Shown: positions 28,487-40,914 of the stretch, one piece after another
Numbering within the stretch: the first letter of the stretch is position 1
Layout: each line of letters opens with the position of its first letter
Assembly (NCBI RefSeq): GCF_003591515.1
Contig: NZ_QZCG01000011.1
Location: forward strand, 62,001-126,000
Reading direction: 5' to 3'
Source: Paracoccus onubensis
GTDB taxonomy: Bacteria > Pseudomonadota > Alphaproteobacteria > Rhodobacterales > Rhodobacteraceae
Length of the DNA: 64,000 nt
Notes under the pieces: model-generated
The model's database searches: none
Seen by the model: only the letters and a program-made list of their open reading frames with translations
What the model was told of the DNA's origin: nothing
Translations under genes and position numbers: made by a program

Positions 28487-29650
28487 TCAGCGGTCCAGGT
28501 TCTTGCCCTTGTAGGGCGCCCAAAGCCGCTTGTTGGTCACATAGAGCAGACCCGTCAGCACGATCAGGAACAGCACCGAGACAAGCCCGACCTGTTTACG
28601 ATCCGACAGTTTCGGCTCGGCCGTCCACATCAGGAAGGCCGACACGTCGCGGGCCATCTGATCCACGGTGGCCTTGGTGCCGTCCTCATAGGTGACCAGA
28701 TCATCGGAAAGCGGAGGCGTCATGCCGATATAACCGGTCGGGAAGGCGGTATTTTCATACAGGACCGTACCTGCCTGTTCCTGTTCTTCCCCGGTATAGC
28801 TGGTCAGAATGGCATGGATATATTCCGGCCCGCCGATGCCCTTGATCAGCTGATTGACACCGGTCCCGGCCGGACCATGGAAGCCCGCGCGGGCTTTCGC
28901 CATCAGCGACAGATCCGGCGCGCCGGCAGTCGTGTTTTCAGGGAAGTGATCGGTGGGCAGGCGTGGCCGCTCTTCCTCGGTTTCCTCGTCGATGATGGTC
29001 ATCTCGGCCGCATAGGCGCGCACCTGATCCTCGGGCAGACCGGGGCCGCCGCTATCGCCCAATGTGCGGAGCGGCACGAATTTCATACCGTGGCAGGCTG
29101 AGCAGACCTCGGTATAGACCTGCAGGCCCCGCTGAAGCTGAAACTGGTCGTATTTGCCAAAGGGACCTTCGAAACTGAAGGAAATATCCTCGATATGCCC
29201 GCCCCCATGATCGCCTGCGGCTTCCGCATGCTCTTCGTCAGCAGCAGCGCCTTCGGAAGCTTCATCCTCGGCGGGTGCTTCCTCCGCCGCCGCGTCATCA
29301 GCGGCAGGCTCTTCGGCACCGGCTTCCTCAGCAGCGTCAGCGGGTTGTTCCGCCGCGTCGCCATCCGTGGCTTCACCTTCGGCGGGTGCTTCCTCCGCCG
29401 CCGCGTCATCAGCGGCAGGCTCTTCGGCACCGGCTTCCTCGGCGTCAGCAGGTTGCCCTGCAGCTTCGCCTTCAGTGGCTTCGGACTCGGCCTCCGCACC
29501 TGCGGGCGCTTCGGTCAACGCGTCGCTTTCGGGTATGGATTGCTGTGCGTCAGCGGGTTGGTCCGTCTCGGCCTCCTGCGCCAGCGAATAGCCGCCGGCG
29601 AGGATTGTCAGGGCCGCAACAGCCGTGAGCGTCTTGGTTCTCAGGGTCAT
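28487..29650 (-). CDS. petC: Ubiquinol-cytochrome c reductase, cytochrome c1 with acidic N-terminal domain
   Basis: The 387-residue protein has a signal peptide (to about residue 25), then about 120 residues almost entirely of Ala, Glu, Asp and Pro, then the cytochrome c1 domain. The haem is bound at C183-S-A-C186-H187, and a C-terminal anchor helix lies near residues 355-378. Paracoccus c1 is known for such an acidic extension, which tethers or attracts cytochrome c. Part of the extension is an exact duplication (62-nt direct repeats). It is the third gene of petABC. Confidence 0.95.
   Translation of the reverse strand: MTLRTKTLTAVAALTILAGGYSLAQEAETDQPADAQQSIPESDALTEAPAGAEAESEATEGEAAGQPADAEEAGAEEPAADDAAAEEAPAEGEATDGDAAEQPADAAEEAGAEEPAADDAAAEEAPAEDEASEGAAADEEHAEAAGDHGGGHIEDISFSFEGPFGKYDQFQLQRGLQVYTEVCSACHGMKFVPLRTLGDSGGPGLPEDQVRAYAAEMTIIDEETEEERPRLPTDHFPENTTAGAPDLSLMAKARAGFHGPAGTGVNQLIKGIGGPEYIHAILTSYTGEEQEQAGTVLYENTAFPTGYIGMTPPLSDDLVTYEDGTKATVDQMARDVSAFLMWTAEPKLSDRKQVGLVSVLFLIVLTGLLYVTNKRLWAPYKGKNLDR
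29268..29440. repeat. Exact 62-nt direct repeat inside petC
   Basis: Positions 29268-29329 and 29379-29440 are identical over 62 nt, with an offset of 111 nt (37 codons, in frame). The repeat encodes the Glu/Ala/Pro-rich block of the acidic cytochrome c1 domain. Recombination between copies would change domain length by exactly 37 residues. Confidence 0.9.
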
Positions 29651-29662
29651 TGATGGCTCTCC

Positions 29663-31556
<1,894 letters not shown>

Positions 31557-31791
31557 GGGTCATTCTCCAGTTCGGGCCAATTATTTGGCCGCTATGTCAT
31601 TCCGGGCCGCGCTTTGATCGCAACCGTCGCGTAGGCGGTTCTAGCGTTCAAATCCCCGTCAGTCCAGCGGGTAAGCCCATTCCTGAGTCTGTGGTACTAT
31701 GCCCATGTTGAAAAATTGTCGCGTCTTCGCGAACGACCTGCGATGATTTGTCGCGGGCAGGGCCGATAATCCCCTCAGACCGGGATTTTCG

Positions 31792-32580
31792 TCACTTCAG
31801 CAATCCTTCGGATCGAAAGCTGAGTTCGCGTGATTTGCCGATGACCAGATGGTCATGGATGGTGATTCCCATGCAATCCGCCGCCCGCGCGATCTGGGCG
31901 GTCATGACGATATCCGCTTCTGACGGGGTCGGATCGCCCGAGGGGTGGTTGTGGACAAGAATCAATGCCGATGAATTCAGTTCAAGCGCGCGGCGCATGA
32001 TCTCGCGCGGATAGACCGGTACGTGATCGACCGTGCCACGGGACTGTTCCTCATCCGCGATCAGAACATTCTTGCGGTCAAGATACAGTACCCGGAACTG
32101 TTCCGTCTCGCGATGCGCCATGGCGGTATGGCAATAATCCAGCAATACCTGCCATCCCGACAGCACCGGCCGATGCAGCACCTTCGCGCGGGCCAGCCGC
32201 TGAGACGCGGCCTCGACCAGTTTCAGCTCGGTCACGACAGCGGCGCCGACGCCCTCGACCTCCGTCATGCGGGCGGGAGCCGCGGAAATCACCCGGTTGA
32301 AATCGCCGAAATGCTCGATCAGGCGGCGGGCCAGCGGTTTCACATCCTGCCGGGGGATGGCGCGGAACAGGACGAGTTCCAGCAATTCGTAATCCGGCAT
32401 CGCCGCCGCACCACCTTGCATGAAGCGTTCCCGAAGCCTTGCGCGATGATCGGCCAGATATGAAGGCATCGCCTTGTTACGCCGATTCGACCGCGCCGCC
32501 GAATTCGCCGCATGAAAATCGCGAATCGCCGGATCGAACAGCGGCAATGAAGGGGTCGGTGGTGATCGGTCCTGGGCCAT
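31792..32580 (-). CDS. radC: RadC family JAB-domain protein
   Basis: The 262-residue protein has a helix-hairpin-helix-like segment near residues 104-120 and a C-terminal JAB/MPN domain. Its JAMM metal motif is H210-x-H212-PSGD-PTPS-E-A-D223. It is annotated as DNA repair protein by tradition, but the true role of RadC is unsettled. It lies 60 nt downstream of dnaJ, separated by a clear terminator, so it is probably transcribed on its own. The start at 32580 gives an extended N-terminus; MPSYLADHRARLRERF at residue 38 is an alternative start. Confidence 0.9.
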   Translation of the reverse strand: MAQDRSPPTPSLPLFDPAIRDFHAANSAARSNRRNKAMPSYLADHRARLRERFMQGGAAAMPDYELLELVLFRAIPRQDVKPLARRLIEHFGDFNRVISAAPARMTEVEGVGAAVVTELKLVEAASQRLARAKVLHRPVLSGWQVLLDYCHTAMAHRETEQFRVLYLDRKNVLIADEEQSRGTVDHVPVYPREIMRRALELNSSALILVHNHPSGDPTPSEADIVMTAQIARAADCMGITIHDHLVIGKSRELSFRSEGLLK

Positions 32581-32604
32581 GCCCGGATTATGCAGAGAAG
32601 ATAT

Positions 32605-32635
32605 GAAAAAAATGGAAAGAGGCGCCGAAGCGCCT
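32605..32635 (-). terminator. Intrinsic terminator of dnaKJ
   Basis: On the minus strand, AGGCGC-TTCG-GCGCCT is followed by CTTTCCATTTTTTT, so a stable tetraloop hairpin and a T-run directly follow the dnaJ stop. Confidence 0.8.
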
Positions 32636-32640
32636 CCTGA

Positions 32641-33804
32641 TCATCGGGTCATGCCGTCCCAGAACCCTTTTACCTTGTTGAAGAAACTGGTCGATTGGGG
32701 ACTGTTATCAACCTTCTCCGCAGCGAATTCGCGCAAAAGCTCTTTTTGACGCGCATTGAGGTTCACCGGCGTTTCAACCGCAATCTCAAGCAGCATGTCT
32801 CCAAACTCGCCATTCGCGCCCGCGCCATGCCGCAAGGGTGGCATTCCCTTGCCACGCAGCCGCATCTGCCGGCCCGACTGGCTTCCGGCAGGCACCTTGA
32901 CGCGGGAACGCCCGCCGTCGATCGTCGGCACCTCGACCTCGCCGCCCAATGCGGCGGTCGCCATGCTGACCGGCACCTGACAGGCCAGGGTCTTGCCGTC
33001 GCGTATGAAGATCTCGTGCTCTTTCACCTCGACGAAAATATACAGATCGCCCGAGGGTCCGCCACGCATTCCGGCCTCGCCCTCGCCCGCAAGGCGGATC
33101 CGGGTGCCGGTCTCGACGCCCGCCGGGATGTTGACCGACAGGGTGCGGTCCTTCTCGACCCGGCCCGCGCCATGACAGGTCTTGCAGGGATTCTTGACGA
33201 TCTGCCCCTGGCCGCCGCAGGTCGGACAGGTCCGCTCGACCGTGAAGAACCCTTGCTGGGCCCGTACCCGGCCCATGCCCGAACAGGTCGGGCAATTCGC
33301 GGGTTGCGTCGCGCCTTCGGCACCGGTGCCGTTGCAGTCGCCACAGGCAACCGAGCTGGAAATATTGATGGTCTTTTGCAATCCGCCGTAAGCTTCCTCA
33401 AGCGAAACGCGCAGATTGTAACGCAGATCCTGCCCGCGCTGCGCCCGGGAACGCGCGCCACCGCCGCCGCCGCGACGACCCATCATGTCGCCGAACAGAT
33501 CGTCGAACACATCCGCGAATGCCGAGCCGAAATCGCCCGGATGCGCGCCGCGCCCGGCACCGCCGCCCATGCCGCCATTTTCGAAGGCCTGATGGCCAAA
33601 GCGGTCGTAAGCAGCCTTTTTCTGTTCGTCCTTCAGGCAGTCATAGGCCTCGTTGACCTCTTTGAACTGCGCTTCGGCGTTTGGATTGTCCTTGTTGCGG
33701 TCGGGATGAAGCTCCTTCGCCTTCAGCCGATAGGCTTTCTTCAACTCATCGGTCGAAGCCCCGCGTCCGACCCCGAGCACATCGTAATAACAACGCTTGG
33801 CCAT
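32641..33804 (-). CDS. dnaJ: Chaperone protein DnaJ
   Basis: The 387-residue Hsp40 has the J domain with H33-P34-D35 (residues 1-70), a G/F-rich linker ([17 protein letters not shown]), four zinc-binding CxxCxGxG repeats ([32 protein letters not shown]) and the C-terminal substrate domain. It delivers clients to DnaK and stimulates its ATPase. It lies 76 nt downstream of dnaK with a hairpin between them. Confidence 0.98.
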   Translation of the reverse strand: MAKRCYYDVLGVGRGASTDELKKAYRLKAKELHPDRNKDNPNAEAQFKEVNEAYDCLKDEQKKAAYDRFGHQAFENGGMGGGAGRGAHPGDFGSAFADVFDDLFGDMMGRRGGGGGARSRAQRGQDLRYNLRVSLEEAYGGLQKTINISSSVACGDCNGTGAEGATQPANCPTCSGMGRVRAQQGFFTVERTCPTCGGQGQIVKNPCKTCHGAGRVEKDRTLSVNIPAGVETGTRIRLAGEGEAGMRGGPSGDLYIFVEVKEHEIFIRDGKTLACQVPVSMATAALGGEVEVPTIDGGRSRVKVPAGSQSGRQMRLRGKGMPPLRHGAGANGEFGDMLLEIAVETPVNLNARQKELLREFAAEKVDNSPQSTSFFNKVKGFWDGMTR

Positions 33805-33838
33805 ATCTTGTCCTGTCTACTGACCCCCGGAATGAAAT

Positions 33839-33861
33839 CCGGCCCGCGAACTGCGGGCCGG
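33839..33861 (-). terminator. Stem-loop between dnaK and dnaJ
   Basis: CCGGCCCGC (33839-33847) pairs perfectly with GCGGGCCGG (33853-33861) around a 5-nt loop, with only a weak T-rich tail on the minus strand. It probably attenuates readthrough or stabilises the dnaK transcript so that DnaK exceeds DnaJ. Confidence 0.6.
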
Positions 33862-33880
33862 TCCAGGGATACGGCCCGGA

Positions 33881-35800
33881 TCAGCCGCGTTTCTTGTCTT
33901 CGCCGAGATCCTCGAAATCGGCATCCACGATATCTTCGTCCGCGGCGCGAGGCTCGTCCGGGTCATTGTCATCGCGGGCTTCGGCCTCGGATTGCGACGC
34001 CTTGTAGATGGCCTCGCCCAGTTTCATCGATGCGTCCATGACGTTCTGGATGCCGGATTTGATCTTGTCGGCATCGTCGGTCTTCACCGATTCCTCCAGG
34101 GCGCCAATCGCCAGTTCGATCGCCTCGACCGTGGATTCATCCACCTTGTCGCCATGCTCTTCCAGCGACTTTCTGGTCGAATGGATCAGGCTTTCGGCCT
34201 GGTTCTTGGCTTCGACGATCTCGCGGCGGGACTTGTCGGCCTCGGCATTAGCCTCGGCATCCTTGACCATCCGATCGATATCCTCGTCGGTCAGACCGCC
34301 CGAAGCCTGAATGGTGATATTCTGTTCCTTGCCGGTGCCCTTGTCCTTGGCACTGACCGAAACGATGCCATTGGCGTCGATATCGAAAGTCACCTCGATC
34401 TGGGGCATGCCGCGCGGCGCGGGCGGGATATCTTCAAGGTTGAACTGGCCCAGCATCTTGTTGTCGGCAGCCATCTCGCGTTCGCCCTGGAAGACGCGGA
34501 TCGTCACCGCGTTCTGGTTATCCTCGGCGGTCGAGAAGATCTGACCCTTCTTGGTCGGGATGGTGGTGTTGCGGTCGATCAGGCGGGTGAATACACCGCC
34601 CAGCGTTTCGATCCCCAGCGACAGCGGCGTCACGTCCAGCAGAACGACATCCTTGACGTCGCCTTGCAGCACGCCAGCCTGAATCGCGGCACCAAGGGCC
34701 ACGACCTCATCGGGGTTAACGCCCTTATGGGGTTCCTTGCCGAAGAAATCGGTGACTTCCTGGAAAACCTTGGGCATCCGGGTCATACCGCCGACCAGAA
34801 CCACCTCGTCGATATCCGATTTCGAAACACCGGCGTCTTTCAGCGCTTCCTGAACCGGCTTCATGGTGCGCTTGATCAGGTCGTTGACAAGGCTTTCCAG
34901 CTTGGCGCGGGTCAGTTTCATGACCATGTGCAGCGGCGTGCCGGAATCCTTGTCCATCGAGATGAACGGCTGGTTGATTTCGGTCTGGCTGGAGGAGGAC
35001 AGTTCGATCTTGGCCTTCTCGGCAGCTTCTTTCAGACGCTGAAGCGCCATCTTGTCCTTGGTCAGATCGACGCCATGCTCTTTCTTGAACTCATCAGCGA
35101 GATAGCTGACGATCCGCATGTCGAAATCCTCACCACCAAGGAACGTGTCCCCGTTGGTGGATTTCACTTCGAACAATCCGTCGTCGATTTCCAGGATGGT
35201 GATATCGAAGGTGCCGCCGCCAAGGTCATAGACCGCGATGGTCCGGCTTTCCTTCTTGTCCAGACCATAGGCCAGCGCGGCAGCCGTCGGTTCGTTGATG
35301 ATCCGCAGCACTTCGAGGCCTGCGATCTTGCCGGCATCCTTGGTGGCCTGACGCTGGGCGTCGTTGAAATAGGCGGGCACGGTGATGACGGCCTGCGTCA
35401 CCTCTTCGCCCAGATAGGATTCGGCGGTCTCCTTCATCTTCTGAAGGATCATTGCACTGACCTGAGCGGGGGAATATTTCTCATTCCGCACCTCGACCCA
35501 GGCGTCGCCATTGCCGCCATCCACGATCGAGTAGGGAACCAGTTTCTTGTCCTTCTCGACGGCTTCGTCGCCGATACGGCGGCCGATCAGACGCTTGACC
35601 GCAAACACGGTGTTCGAAGGGTTGGTCACGGCCTGACGCTTGGCGGATTGGCCGACCAGACGCTCTCCTTCGGTGAAACCGACGATCGAGGGGGTGGTGC
35701 GTGCGCCTTCGCTGTTCTCGATCACCTTGGGCTGGCTGCCATCCATGATGGCGACGCAGCTATTGGTCGTACCGAGGTCAATCCCGATGACTTTGGACAT
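33881..35800 (-). CDS. dnaK: Chaperone protein DnaK (Hsp70)
   Basis: The 639-residue protein has the N-terminal ATPase domain ([11 protein letters not shown] at 5-15, [24 protein letters not shown]), the substrate-binding domain and the acidic C-terminal tail. It folds and protects proteins together with DnaJ and GrpE. Upstream lies a promoter with both sigma-70-like and RpoH-like features (35916-35944), in keeping with heat-shock control. Confidence 0.98.
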   Translation of the reverse strand: MSKVIGIDLGTTNSCVAIMDGSQPKVIENSEGARTTPSIVGFTEGERLVGQSAKRQAVTNPSNTVFAVKRLIGRRIGDEAVEKDKKLVPYSIVDGGNGDAWVEVRNEKYSPAQVSAMILQKMKETAESYLGEEVTQAVITVPAYFNDAQRQATKDAGKIAGLEVLRIINEPTAAALAYGLDKKESRTIAVYDLGGGTFDITILEIDDGLFEVKSTNGDTFLGGEDFDMRIVSYLADEFKKEHGVDLTKDKMALQRLKEAAEKAKIELSSSSQTEINQPFISMDKDSGTPLHMVMKLTRAKLESLVNDLIKRTMKPVQEALKDAGVSKSDIDEVVLVGGMTRMPKVFQEVTDFFGKEPHKGVNPDEVVALGAAIQAGVLQGDVKDVVLLDVTPLSLGIETLGGVFTRLIDRNTTIPTKKGQIFSTAEDNQNAVTIRVFQGEREMAADNKMLGQFNLEDIPPAPRGMPQIEVTFDIDANGIVSVSAKDKGTGKEQNITIQASGGLTDEDIDRMVKDAEANAEADKSRREIVEAKNQAESLIHSTRKSLEEHGDKVDESTVEAIELAIGALEESVKTDDADKIKSGIQNVMDASMKLGEAIYKASQSEAEARDDNDPDEPRAADEDIVDADFEDLGEDKKRG

Positions 35801-35915
35801 GTATCTCTTACCTTTCTTATGGCGATGTATTGGGCCTTGGGTCCGTTATGGCCCCCACGGCCCGATCCCGGTGGTTGATTTCGCGCCCGGCCAGAATCCG
35901 AACGCTTCGCGGCTG

Positions 35916-35944
35916 TATATAGGTGGGGAAATTCGGGCTGCAAG
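35916..35944 (-). promoter_or_regulatory. dnaK: dnaK promoter (RpoH/sigma-70 like)
   Basis: On the minus strand CTTG (35944-35941), 18 nt and CTATATA form an RpoH-like site. The same stretch reads as TTGCAG, 16 nt, TATATA for sigma-70. It lies about 115 nt before the dnaK ATG. Both readings overlap, so it may serve both sigma factors. Confidence 0.5.
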
Positions 35945-36006
35945 CGTTTGAAAGGGTCGGAATCCGATTCAATTTTGCGGAAACGTCATGTTTTTTAGCT
36001 TTCAGC

Positions 36007-36055
36007 AACCGGGGGCCAGCCCCCGGACCCCCGAGGTATTGGGGCAAAGAAGAAG
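36007..36055 (+). repeat. Dispersed intergenic repeat, copy 5 (short form)
   Basis: CCGGGGGC-CA-GCCCCCGG (36009-36026) is followed by ACCCCCGAGGTATTGGGGCA and AAGAAGAAG. It lies between the mutM stop and the dnaK promoter, on the strand opposite to both genes. Orientation relative to genes is therefore not fixed. Confidence 0.8.
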
Positions 36056-36067
36056 CTGTGACAGCCA

Positions 36068-36913
36068 TCATTTCTGACAGACCGGGCAAAAATAGGTTGA
36101 GCGGCCCGATTGCGTGATTCGTCGGATACTGCCCGCGCAGCCATCTGTCGAACAGGCCGCATCCTCGCGGTCATACACCCGGAAGCTGTGCTGGAAATAG
36201 CCCAGCTCCCCCGTAGCCTGCCGGTGATCGCGCAGGGATGAGCCGCCTGCGGCGATGGCATCTGTCAGCACATCGCGGATATGCCCGGACAGGGCAGCCA
36301 GCCGGGCCATGCCGATACGTCCTGCCGCCCGGCGCGGATCTATGCCCGCACGGTGCAGCGATTCGCTGACATAGATATTCCCAAGCCCGGCCACAATTTT
36401 CTGATCCAGCAGGGCCTGTTTGACCGGCACACGCCGCCCGGCGAAAACAGCCGCCAGATAAGCGGCGTCGAATTCCGTGTCGAACGGCTCGGGGCCCAGA
36501 TGCGCCAGAAGCGGATGGGAGGTACCTTCGCGGATCAGATCCACCATGCCGAAGCGGCGGGCATCATTGAAGGTGATGGTTGTGCCGTCCTCGGTCTCCA
36601 GCACGACGTGATCGTGACGAGGAAGAATCGCGGGATCGCGGTGAAATCCGGCCAGCCCCGCGCCCTCGACCAGAAGCCTTCCCGACATGCCCAGATGCAG
36701 CAGCAGCGTGCCGCCCCGGTCCAGATCGGCCAGCAGGTATTTCGAGCGGCGGCGCAGCTCCTTTACCCTTGCGCCCGTCAGTACCTGCACCAGATCCGGC
36801 GGCAGGGGCCAGCGCAGATCCGGGCGGCGGGCCTCGGCGCGGGCGATGCTGCGGCCTTCGAGATGCGGCAGCAACCCGCGCCTGACCGTTTCGACTTCCG
36901 GCAGTTCTGGCAA
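36068..36913 (-). CDS. mutM: Formamidopyrimidine-DNA glycosylase
   Basis: The 281-residue bifunctional glycosylase/AP lyase removes 8-oxoguanine. The N-terminus [14 protein letters not shown] gives catalytic P2 and E3. The helix-two-turn-helix and the C-terminal zinc finger (C-x4-C ... FCPVCQK) are present. It is divergent from ubiE with only 76 nt between the starts. Confidence 0.97.
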   Translation of the reverse strand: MPELPEVETVRRGLLPHLEGRSIARAEARRPDLRWPLPPDLVQVLTGARVKELRRRSKYLLADLDRGGTLLLHLGMSGRLLVEGAGLAGFHRDPAILPRHDHVVLETEDGTTITFNDARRFGMVDLIREGTSHPLLAHLGPEPFDTEFDAAYLAAVFAGRRVPVKQALLDQKIVAGLGNIYVSESLHRAGIDPRRAAGRIGMARLAALSGHIRDVLTDAIAAGGSSLRDHRQATGELGYFQHSFRVYDREDAACSTDGCAGSIRRITQSGRSTYFCPVCQK

Positions 36914-36989
36914 TCCCGTTCCTTTCGCTGCATTGTGCCCGCGGTGTCACAGGGTTATCTGACGCCTGAAACAGCGGGTGGCAAGCGCG

Positions 36990-37736
36990 ATGAGCGAAAA
37001 GAAACAGACCCATTTCGGTTTCCGGACCGTGGACGAGGATGACAAGGCCGGGCTGGTGCATGACGTGTTTTCCAGTGTGGCGTCGCGCTATGACCTGATG
37101 AACGACCTGATGAGCGGGGGCATTCACCGGGTCTGGAAAAATGCCATGATGGACTGGCTTGCCCCGCGCGACGGTCAGCATCTGCTGGATATGGCGGGCG
37201 GCACCGGGGATATCGCCTTTCGCTTTCTTGATCGTGCGCCGGGGGCGCGCGTCACGGTTTGCGACATGACCGAATCCATGCTGGTCGAGGGCCGCAAACG
37301 TGCCGACGCCGCAGAGAAGGCCGACCGCCTTGCATGGGTGACGGGCGATGCGATGCGGCTGCCTTTCGCCGATGACAGCTTTGACCGCTATACGATCAGC
37401 TTCGGCATCCGCAACGTGACCCGCATCGCTGACGCCCTCTCCGAGGCTTATCGTGTCTTGCGCCCCGGCGGGCGTCTGATGGTGCTGGAATTCAGCCGGA
37501 TCCCGGTGCCGATGATGCAATGGGCCTATGACCGCTATAGCTTCAACGTGATCCCGGCGATGGGCAAGGCCGTGACCGGCGATCACGACAGCTATCAGTA
37601 TCTGGTCGAATCCATCCGCCGGTTCCCGGATCAGGAGGAATTCGGCGCTCTGATCCGTCAGGCGGGTTTCGGCCGTGTGCAGTGGCGCAATCTGTCGATG
37701 GGCATCGCCGCGCTGCATTCCGGCTGGAAACTGTAG
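36990..37736 (+). CDS. ubiE: Ubiquinone/menaquinone biosynthesis C-methyltransferase
   Basis: The protein has 248 residues from ATG 36990; a GTG four codons earlier is possible. The SAM-dependent methyltransferase motif I is [36 protein letters not shown] and [20 protein letters not shown] are UbiE signatures. It methylates the quinone ring at C2 in ubiquinone synthesis. The stop codon is directly followed by the ubiB ATG. Confidence 0.97.
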   Translation: MSEKKQTHFGFRTVDEDDKAGLVHDVFSSVASRYDLMNDLMSGGIHRVWKNAMMDWLAPRDGQHLLDMAGGTGDIAFRFLDRAPGARVTVCDMTESMLVEGRKRADAAEKADRLAWVTGDAMRLPFADDSFDRYTISFGIRNVTRIADALSEAYRVLRPGGRLMVLEFSRIPVPMMQWAYDRYSFNVIPAMGKAVTGDHDSYQYLVESIRRFPDQEEFGALIRQAGFGRVQWRNLSMGIAALHSGWKL

Positions 37737-39266
37737 ATGCGCGGACCGCATAATATCCTGCGCCTGATCCGTACCGGCGCGACCTTCGAGCGCACCGGGG
37801 CGATGGGTGTCGCGCTGGATGCGCTTGAAGCTCCGCCGCGGCTTCGGCTTGCAGCGCGGATCCTGGGCTGGCCATTCCGCTGGATGGGTTACAAGGGCAA
37901 TCCCGCCCTGCCGCCGATGACCCGGGCCATTACCGCGCTTGGGCCCGCCTATATCAAATTCGGGCAAATCCTGTCGACCCGGGCCGATGTGGTGGGAACC
38001 GAGCTGGCCGACCAGCTGCGGATGCTTCAGGACCGGTTGCCACCCTTTCCCACGCAGATCGCCAAGGAGATGGTGGCGACGGAACTGGGCAGGCCGATCG
38101 ACGAGATATTCCTTGAGTTTTCAGAGCCTGTCGCGGCGGCCTCGATCGCGCAGGTTCACCGGGCGCGGCTGCGCGACACCGGGCGCGAGGTGGCCGTCAA
38201 GGTGCTGCGTCCCGGGATTCAGGCCGCATTCCGCCGCGATATCGATGCGTTCCATTTCGCCGCCGGAATGATCGAAGGACTTTCGCCCAGCAGCCGCCGC
38301 CTGCGTCCGCGCGACGTGATCAGCCATTTCGAATCTGTCGTCGCAGGCGAGTTGGATCTGCGGCTTGAAGCCTCTGCCGCCTCGGAATTTATCGAGAACA
38401 CGCGGGATGACGAGGGCTTTTCCATACCTGCGCCGCATTGGCACCTGTCGTCCCGCCGCGTGCTGACCTCGGACTGGGCCGAGGGGGTCGCGATGGGCGA
38501 CCGCGACGGGTTGATCGCCGCCGGTCACGATCTACCCGCCGTCGCCCGCCGGGTGATCCAGCTTTTCCTGCAGCATGCCCTGCGCGACGGCTTTTTCCAT
38601 GCCGACATGCATCACGGCAATCTCAAGGTCGGGGCGGATGGTTCGATCATCGCCTATGATTTCGGGATCATGGGCGAGATCGACGAATATACCCGCCGGG
38701 TCTATGCCGAGATCCTGATGGGTTTCATCAAGCGCGATTACCGGCGCGTTGCCCGCGTGCATTTCGAGGCGGGTTATGTCCCCCGCGACCGCGACGAAAC
38801 AGCTTTCGCCCGCGCGCTTCGCGCCGTGGGAGAGCCGATCTTCGGTGCCGATGCCAGCCAGATCTCGATGGCGAACCTGCTGGCATATCTGTTCGAGGTG
38901 ACCGAACGGTTCGGCATGCCGACCCGCACCGAACTGATCCTGTTGCAGCGTACCATGGTGGTGGTCGAAGGCGTCGCCCGCTCGCTGGATCCGCAACTGA
39001 ACATGTGGGAAGCGGCGAAACCGGTTGTTTCGGATTATATCAAGGCAAGTCTGGGGCCGCGCGCGGTGGCGCAGGACGCGGTTCAGGTCGCCCAGATCCT
39101 GGGGCGATATGGCCCGTTATTGCCGAAACTGGTTGACCGGGTGCTGTGGGAACAGGTTCACGGCCATGCAACAAAATCCGAAAAACCGCAAAAATACCGC
39201 TGGTATGCTGCCACGGCTGGCGGCGCGTTGGTGATCGGGCTGGGGCTGGGGCTGTTGTTCGGTTGA
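37737..39266 (+). CDS. ubiB: Ubiquinone biosynthesis ATPase/kinase-like protein UbiB
   Basis: The 509-residue atypical kinase (ABC1/ADCK family) has the diagnostic KxGQ motif in AYIKFGQILSTRADV (about residue 72), the Ala-rich nucleotide loop region AAASIAQVHRARL and a C-terminal membrane-anchor helix near 488-509. It supports extraction or processing of membrane quinone intermediates. It is immediately downstream of ubiE, a conserved operon. Confidence 0.96.
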   Translation: MRGPHNILRLIRTGATFERTGAMGVALDALEAPPRLRLAARILGWPFRWMGYKGNPALPPMTRAITALGPAYIKFGQILSTRADVVGTELADQLRMLQDRLPPFPTQIAKEMVATELGRPIDEIFLEFSEPVAAASIAQVHRARLRDTGREVAVKVLRPGIQAAFRRDIDAFHFAAGMIEGLSPSSRRLRPRDVISHFESVVAGELDLRLEASAASEFIENTRDDEGFSIPAPHWHLSSRRVLTSDWAEGVAMGDRDGLIAAGHDLPAVARRVIQLFLQHALRDGFFHADMHHGNLKVGADGSIIAYDFGIMGEIDEYTRRVYAEILMGFIKRDYRRVARVHFEAGYVPRDRDETAFARALRAVGEPIFGADASQISMANLLAYLFEVTERFGMPTRTELILLQRTMVVVEGVARSLDPQLNMWEAAKPVVSDYIKASLGPRAVAQDAVQVAQILGRYGPLLPKLVDRVLWEQVHGHATKSEKPQKYRWYAATAGGALVIGLGLGLLFG

Positions 39267-39437
39267 GCCGAAACGGCATCGGACAAGGTCGCGCCGGCCC
39301 TGACGCCCCGCCAAAATTTGCGGTTTCGGCCAAGATCCGGATTGCTTTCGTTTTGGGTGAGTTTATGTGAGATTCGCCGAATTTGGGAACAAATACGAAG
39401 ATTTTCGCGTATTCCGTCCCGCAATCCCGTTGACCGA

Positions 39438-39470
39438 ATAGTCAAATACTGTCACATTTCGTTCATAATA
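39438..39470 (+). promoter_or_regulatory. Pho-box-like repeats upstream of ugpB
   Basis: Three approximate 11-nt repeats are visible: TAGTCAAATA, CTGTCACATTT and CGTTCATAATA. The central pair, CTGTCAC-ATTT-CGTTCAT (39449-39466), matches the PhoB box pattern of two 7-nt CTGTCAT-like units with a 4-nt AT-rich spacer. It lies about 75 nt before the ugpB start. PhoB control of ugp genes is well established in other proteobacteria. Confidence 0.6.
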
Positions 39471-39539
39471 ATGTTGCGTGACCGTCATGCTTGGGGGGTA
39501 GGTCCGGCATCGAACGCAACTCCATTGGGAGGTAAAATA

Positions 39540-40859
39540 ATGACCCGCTTACTGACCGCATCCGCGGCCACGCTGATTGCGTCGCTTACGGCTGCCAATG
39601 CCCAGACGGAAATCCAGTGGTGGCATGCCATGGGTGGCGAACTTGGCACCAAACTGGAAGAAATCGTCAAGGGTTTCAACGACAGTCAGGATGAATACAA
39701 GGTCGTTCCCTCGTATAAGGGCACCTATCCCGAAACGATGACCGCCGCGATTGCCGCCTTTCGCGCGAAGGAACAGCCCGCCATCGTTCAGGTCTTCGAA
39801 GTGGGCACCGGCACCATGATGGCCGCGCAAGGCGCCATCGTTCCGGTTTACCAGCTGATGGAAGAACAGGGCGTCGAATTCGACCCGGCCGCATTCCTGC
39901 CTGCCGTCGTGGGCTACTATACCGACACGGACGGCAATATGCTGTCGATGCCGTTCAACAGTTCGACCCCGATCCTGTATTACAACAAGGATGTGTTCGA
40001 AAAGGCCGGGCTTGATCCGGAAACCCCGCCAAAGACCTGGGGCGAGGTGGAAGAATTCTCGAACAAGATCATGGAGTCGGGTGCGGCGGAATGCGGCTTT
40101 ACCACAGGCTGGGTAAGCTGGATCCAGACCGAGAATCTCAGTGCGTTCCACAACCAGCCCATCGGTACCGAACAGAACGGTTTTGGTGGTACGGCTGCCC
40201 GACTGACACTGAACGGTGACGTTCAGGTCAAACATTGGGCCAATCTGAAGAAATGGGCTGATGAGGGGCTCTTCAAATATGGCGGCCCGGTTGGCGGCGA
40301 CGACGCCCCGCCGATGTTCTACAGCCAGGAATGCGCAATGATCATGAACAGCTCTGCCAGCCTTGCGGGCGTGGTCGCCAATGCCAAGGATTTCGAGCTG
40401 GGCTTCGGCATGCTGCCCTATTACGACGATGTCGAGGGCGCGCCGCAGAACTCGATCATCGGCGGTGCAACCCTGTGGGTCCTGACCGGCCGTCCCGACG
40501 AGGAATATGCAGGCACCGCCAAGTTCTTCGAATATCTCGCCAGCCCTGAAGTCCAGGCCGACTGGCACCAGTTCTCGGGCTACCTGCCGATTACGCAGGC
40601 GGCCTATGATCTGGGCAAAGAGCAAGGTTACTACGAAGAGAACCCCGGTTCCGAGGTCGGCTTGCAGCAGATTACCCTGAACGAACCGACCGAGAATTCG
40701 AAAGGTCTGCGTTTCGGCAATTACGTCCAGATCCGCGGTATCATCGACGAAGAATTCGAGCAGATGCTGTCCGGCAGCAAGGACGCACAGGGCGCGCTTG
40801 ACAGCGTTGTCGAGCGGGGCAATGCGCTGCTTGAGGAATTCGAGAAGCAAAACCAGTAA
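39540..40859 (+). CDS. ugpB: sn-Glycerol-3-phosphate ABC transporter substrate-binding protein
   Basis: The protein has 439 residues from ATG 39540 after GGGAGG; a longer frame upstream overlaps the Pho box. The signal peptide ends at ANA/QT. The mature N-terminus TEIQWWHAMGGELGTKLEEI and YKGTYPETMTAAIAAFRAKE, with QVFEVGTGTMM, are typical of UgpB. It binds glycerol-3-phosphate or glycerophosphodiesters in the periplasm. It is the first gene of ugpBAEC. A stem-loop (40871-40893) separates it from ugpA. Confidence 0.93.
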   Translation: MTRLLTASAATLIASLTAANAQTEIQWWHAMGGELGTKLEEIVKGFNDSQDEYKVVPSYKGTYPETMTAAIAAFRAKEQPAIVQVFEVGTGTMMAAQGAIVPVYQLMEEQGVEFDPAAFLPAVVGYYTDTDGNMLSMPFNSSTPILYYNKDVFEKAGLDPETPPKTWGEVEEFSNKIMESGAAECGFTTGWVSWIQTENLSAFHNQPIGTEQNGFGGTAARLTLNGDVQVKHWANLKKWADEGLFKYGGPVGGDDAPPMFYSQECAMIMNSSASLAGVVANAKDFELGFGMLPYYDDVEGAPQNSIIGGATLWVLTGRPDEEYAGTAKFFEYLASPEVQADWHQFSGYLPITQAAYDLGKEQGYYEENPGSEVGLQQITLNEPTENSKGLRFGNYVQIRGIIDEEFEQMLSGSKDAQGALDSVVERGNALLEEFEKQNQ

Positions 40860-40870
40860 ATGAACCGTCC

Positions 40871-40893
40871 GGGGGCCGGGTTTCGCGGCCCCC
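40871..40893 (+). terminator. Stem-loop between ugpB and ugpA
   Basis: GGGGGCCG (40871-40878) pairs with CGGCCCCC (40886-40893) around a 7-nt loop in the 55-nt spacer. It is likely a stabilising or attenuating hairpin after the binding-protein gene. Confidence 0.6.
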
Positions 40894-40914
40894 ATTCTCA
40901 TATCCGGGCATCAG

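Noticed and set aside
29268-29440. Direct repeats considered as a CRISPR-like or satellite array
   Set aside because: Only two copies, in frame within petC and encoding the known acidic domain. No spacers of constant size.
33992-35878. 628-codon open frame antisense to dnaK
   Set aside because: Mirror frame of dnaK with low-complexity composition and no recognisable domain.
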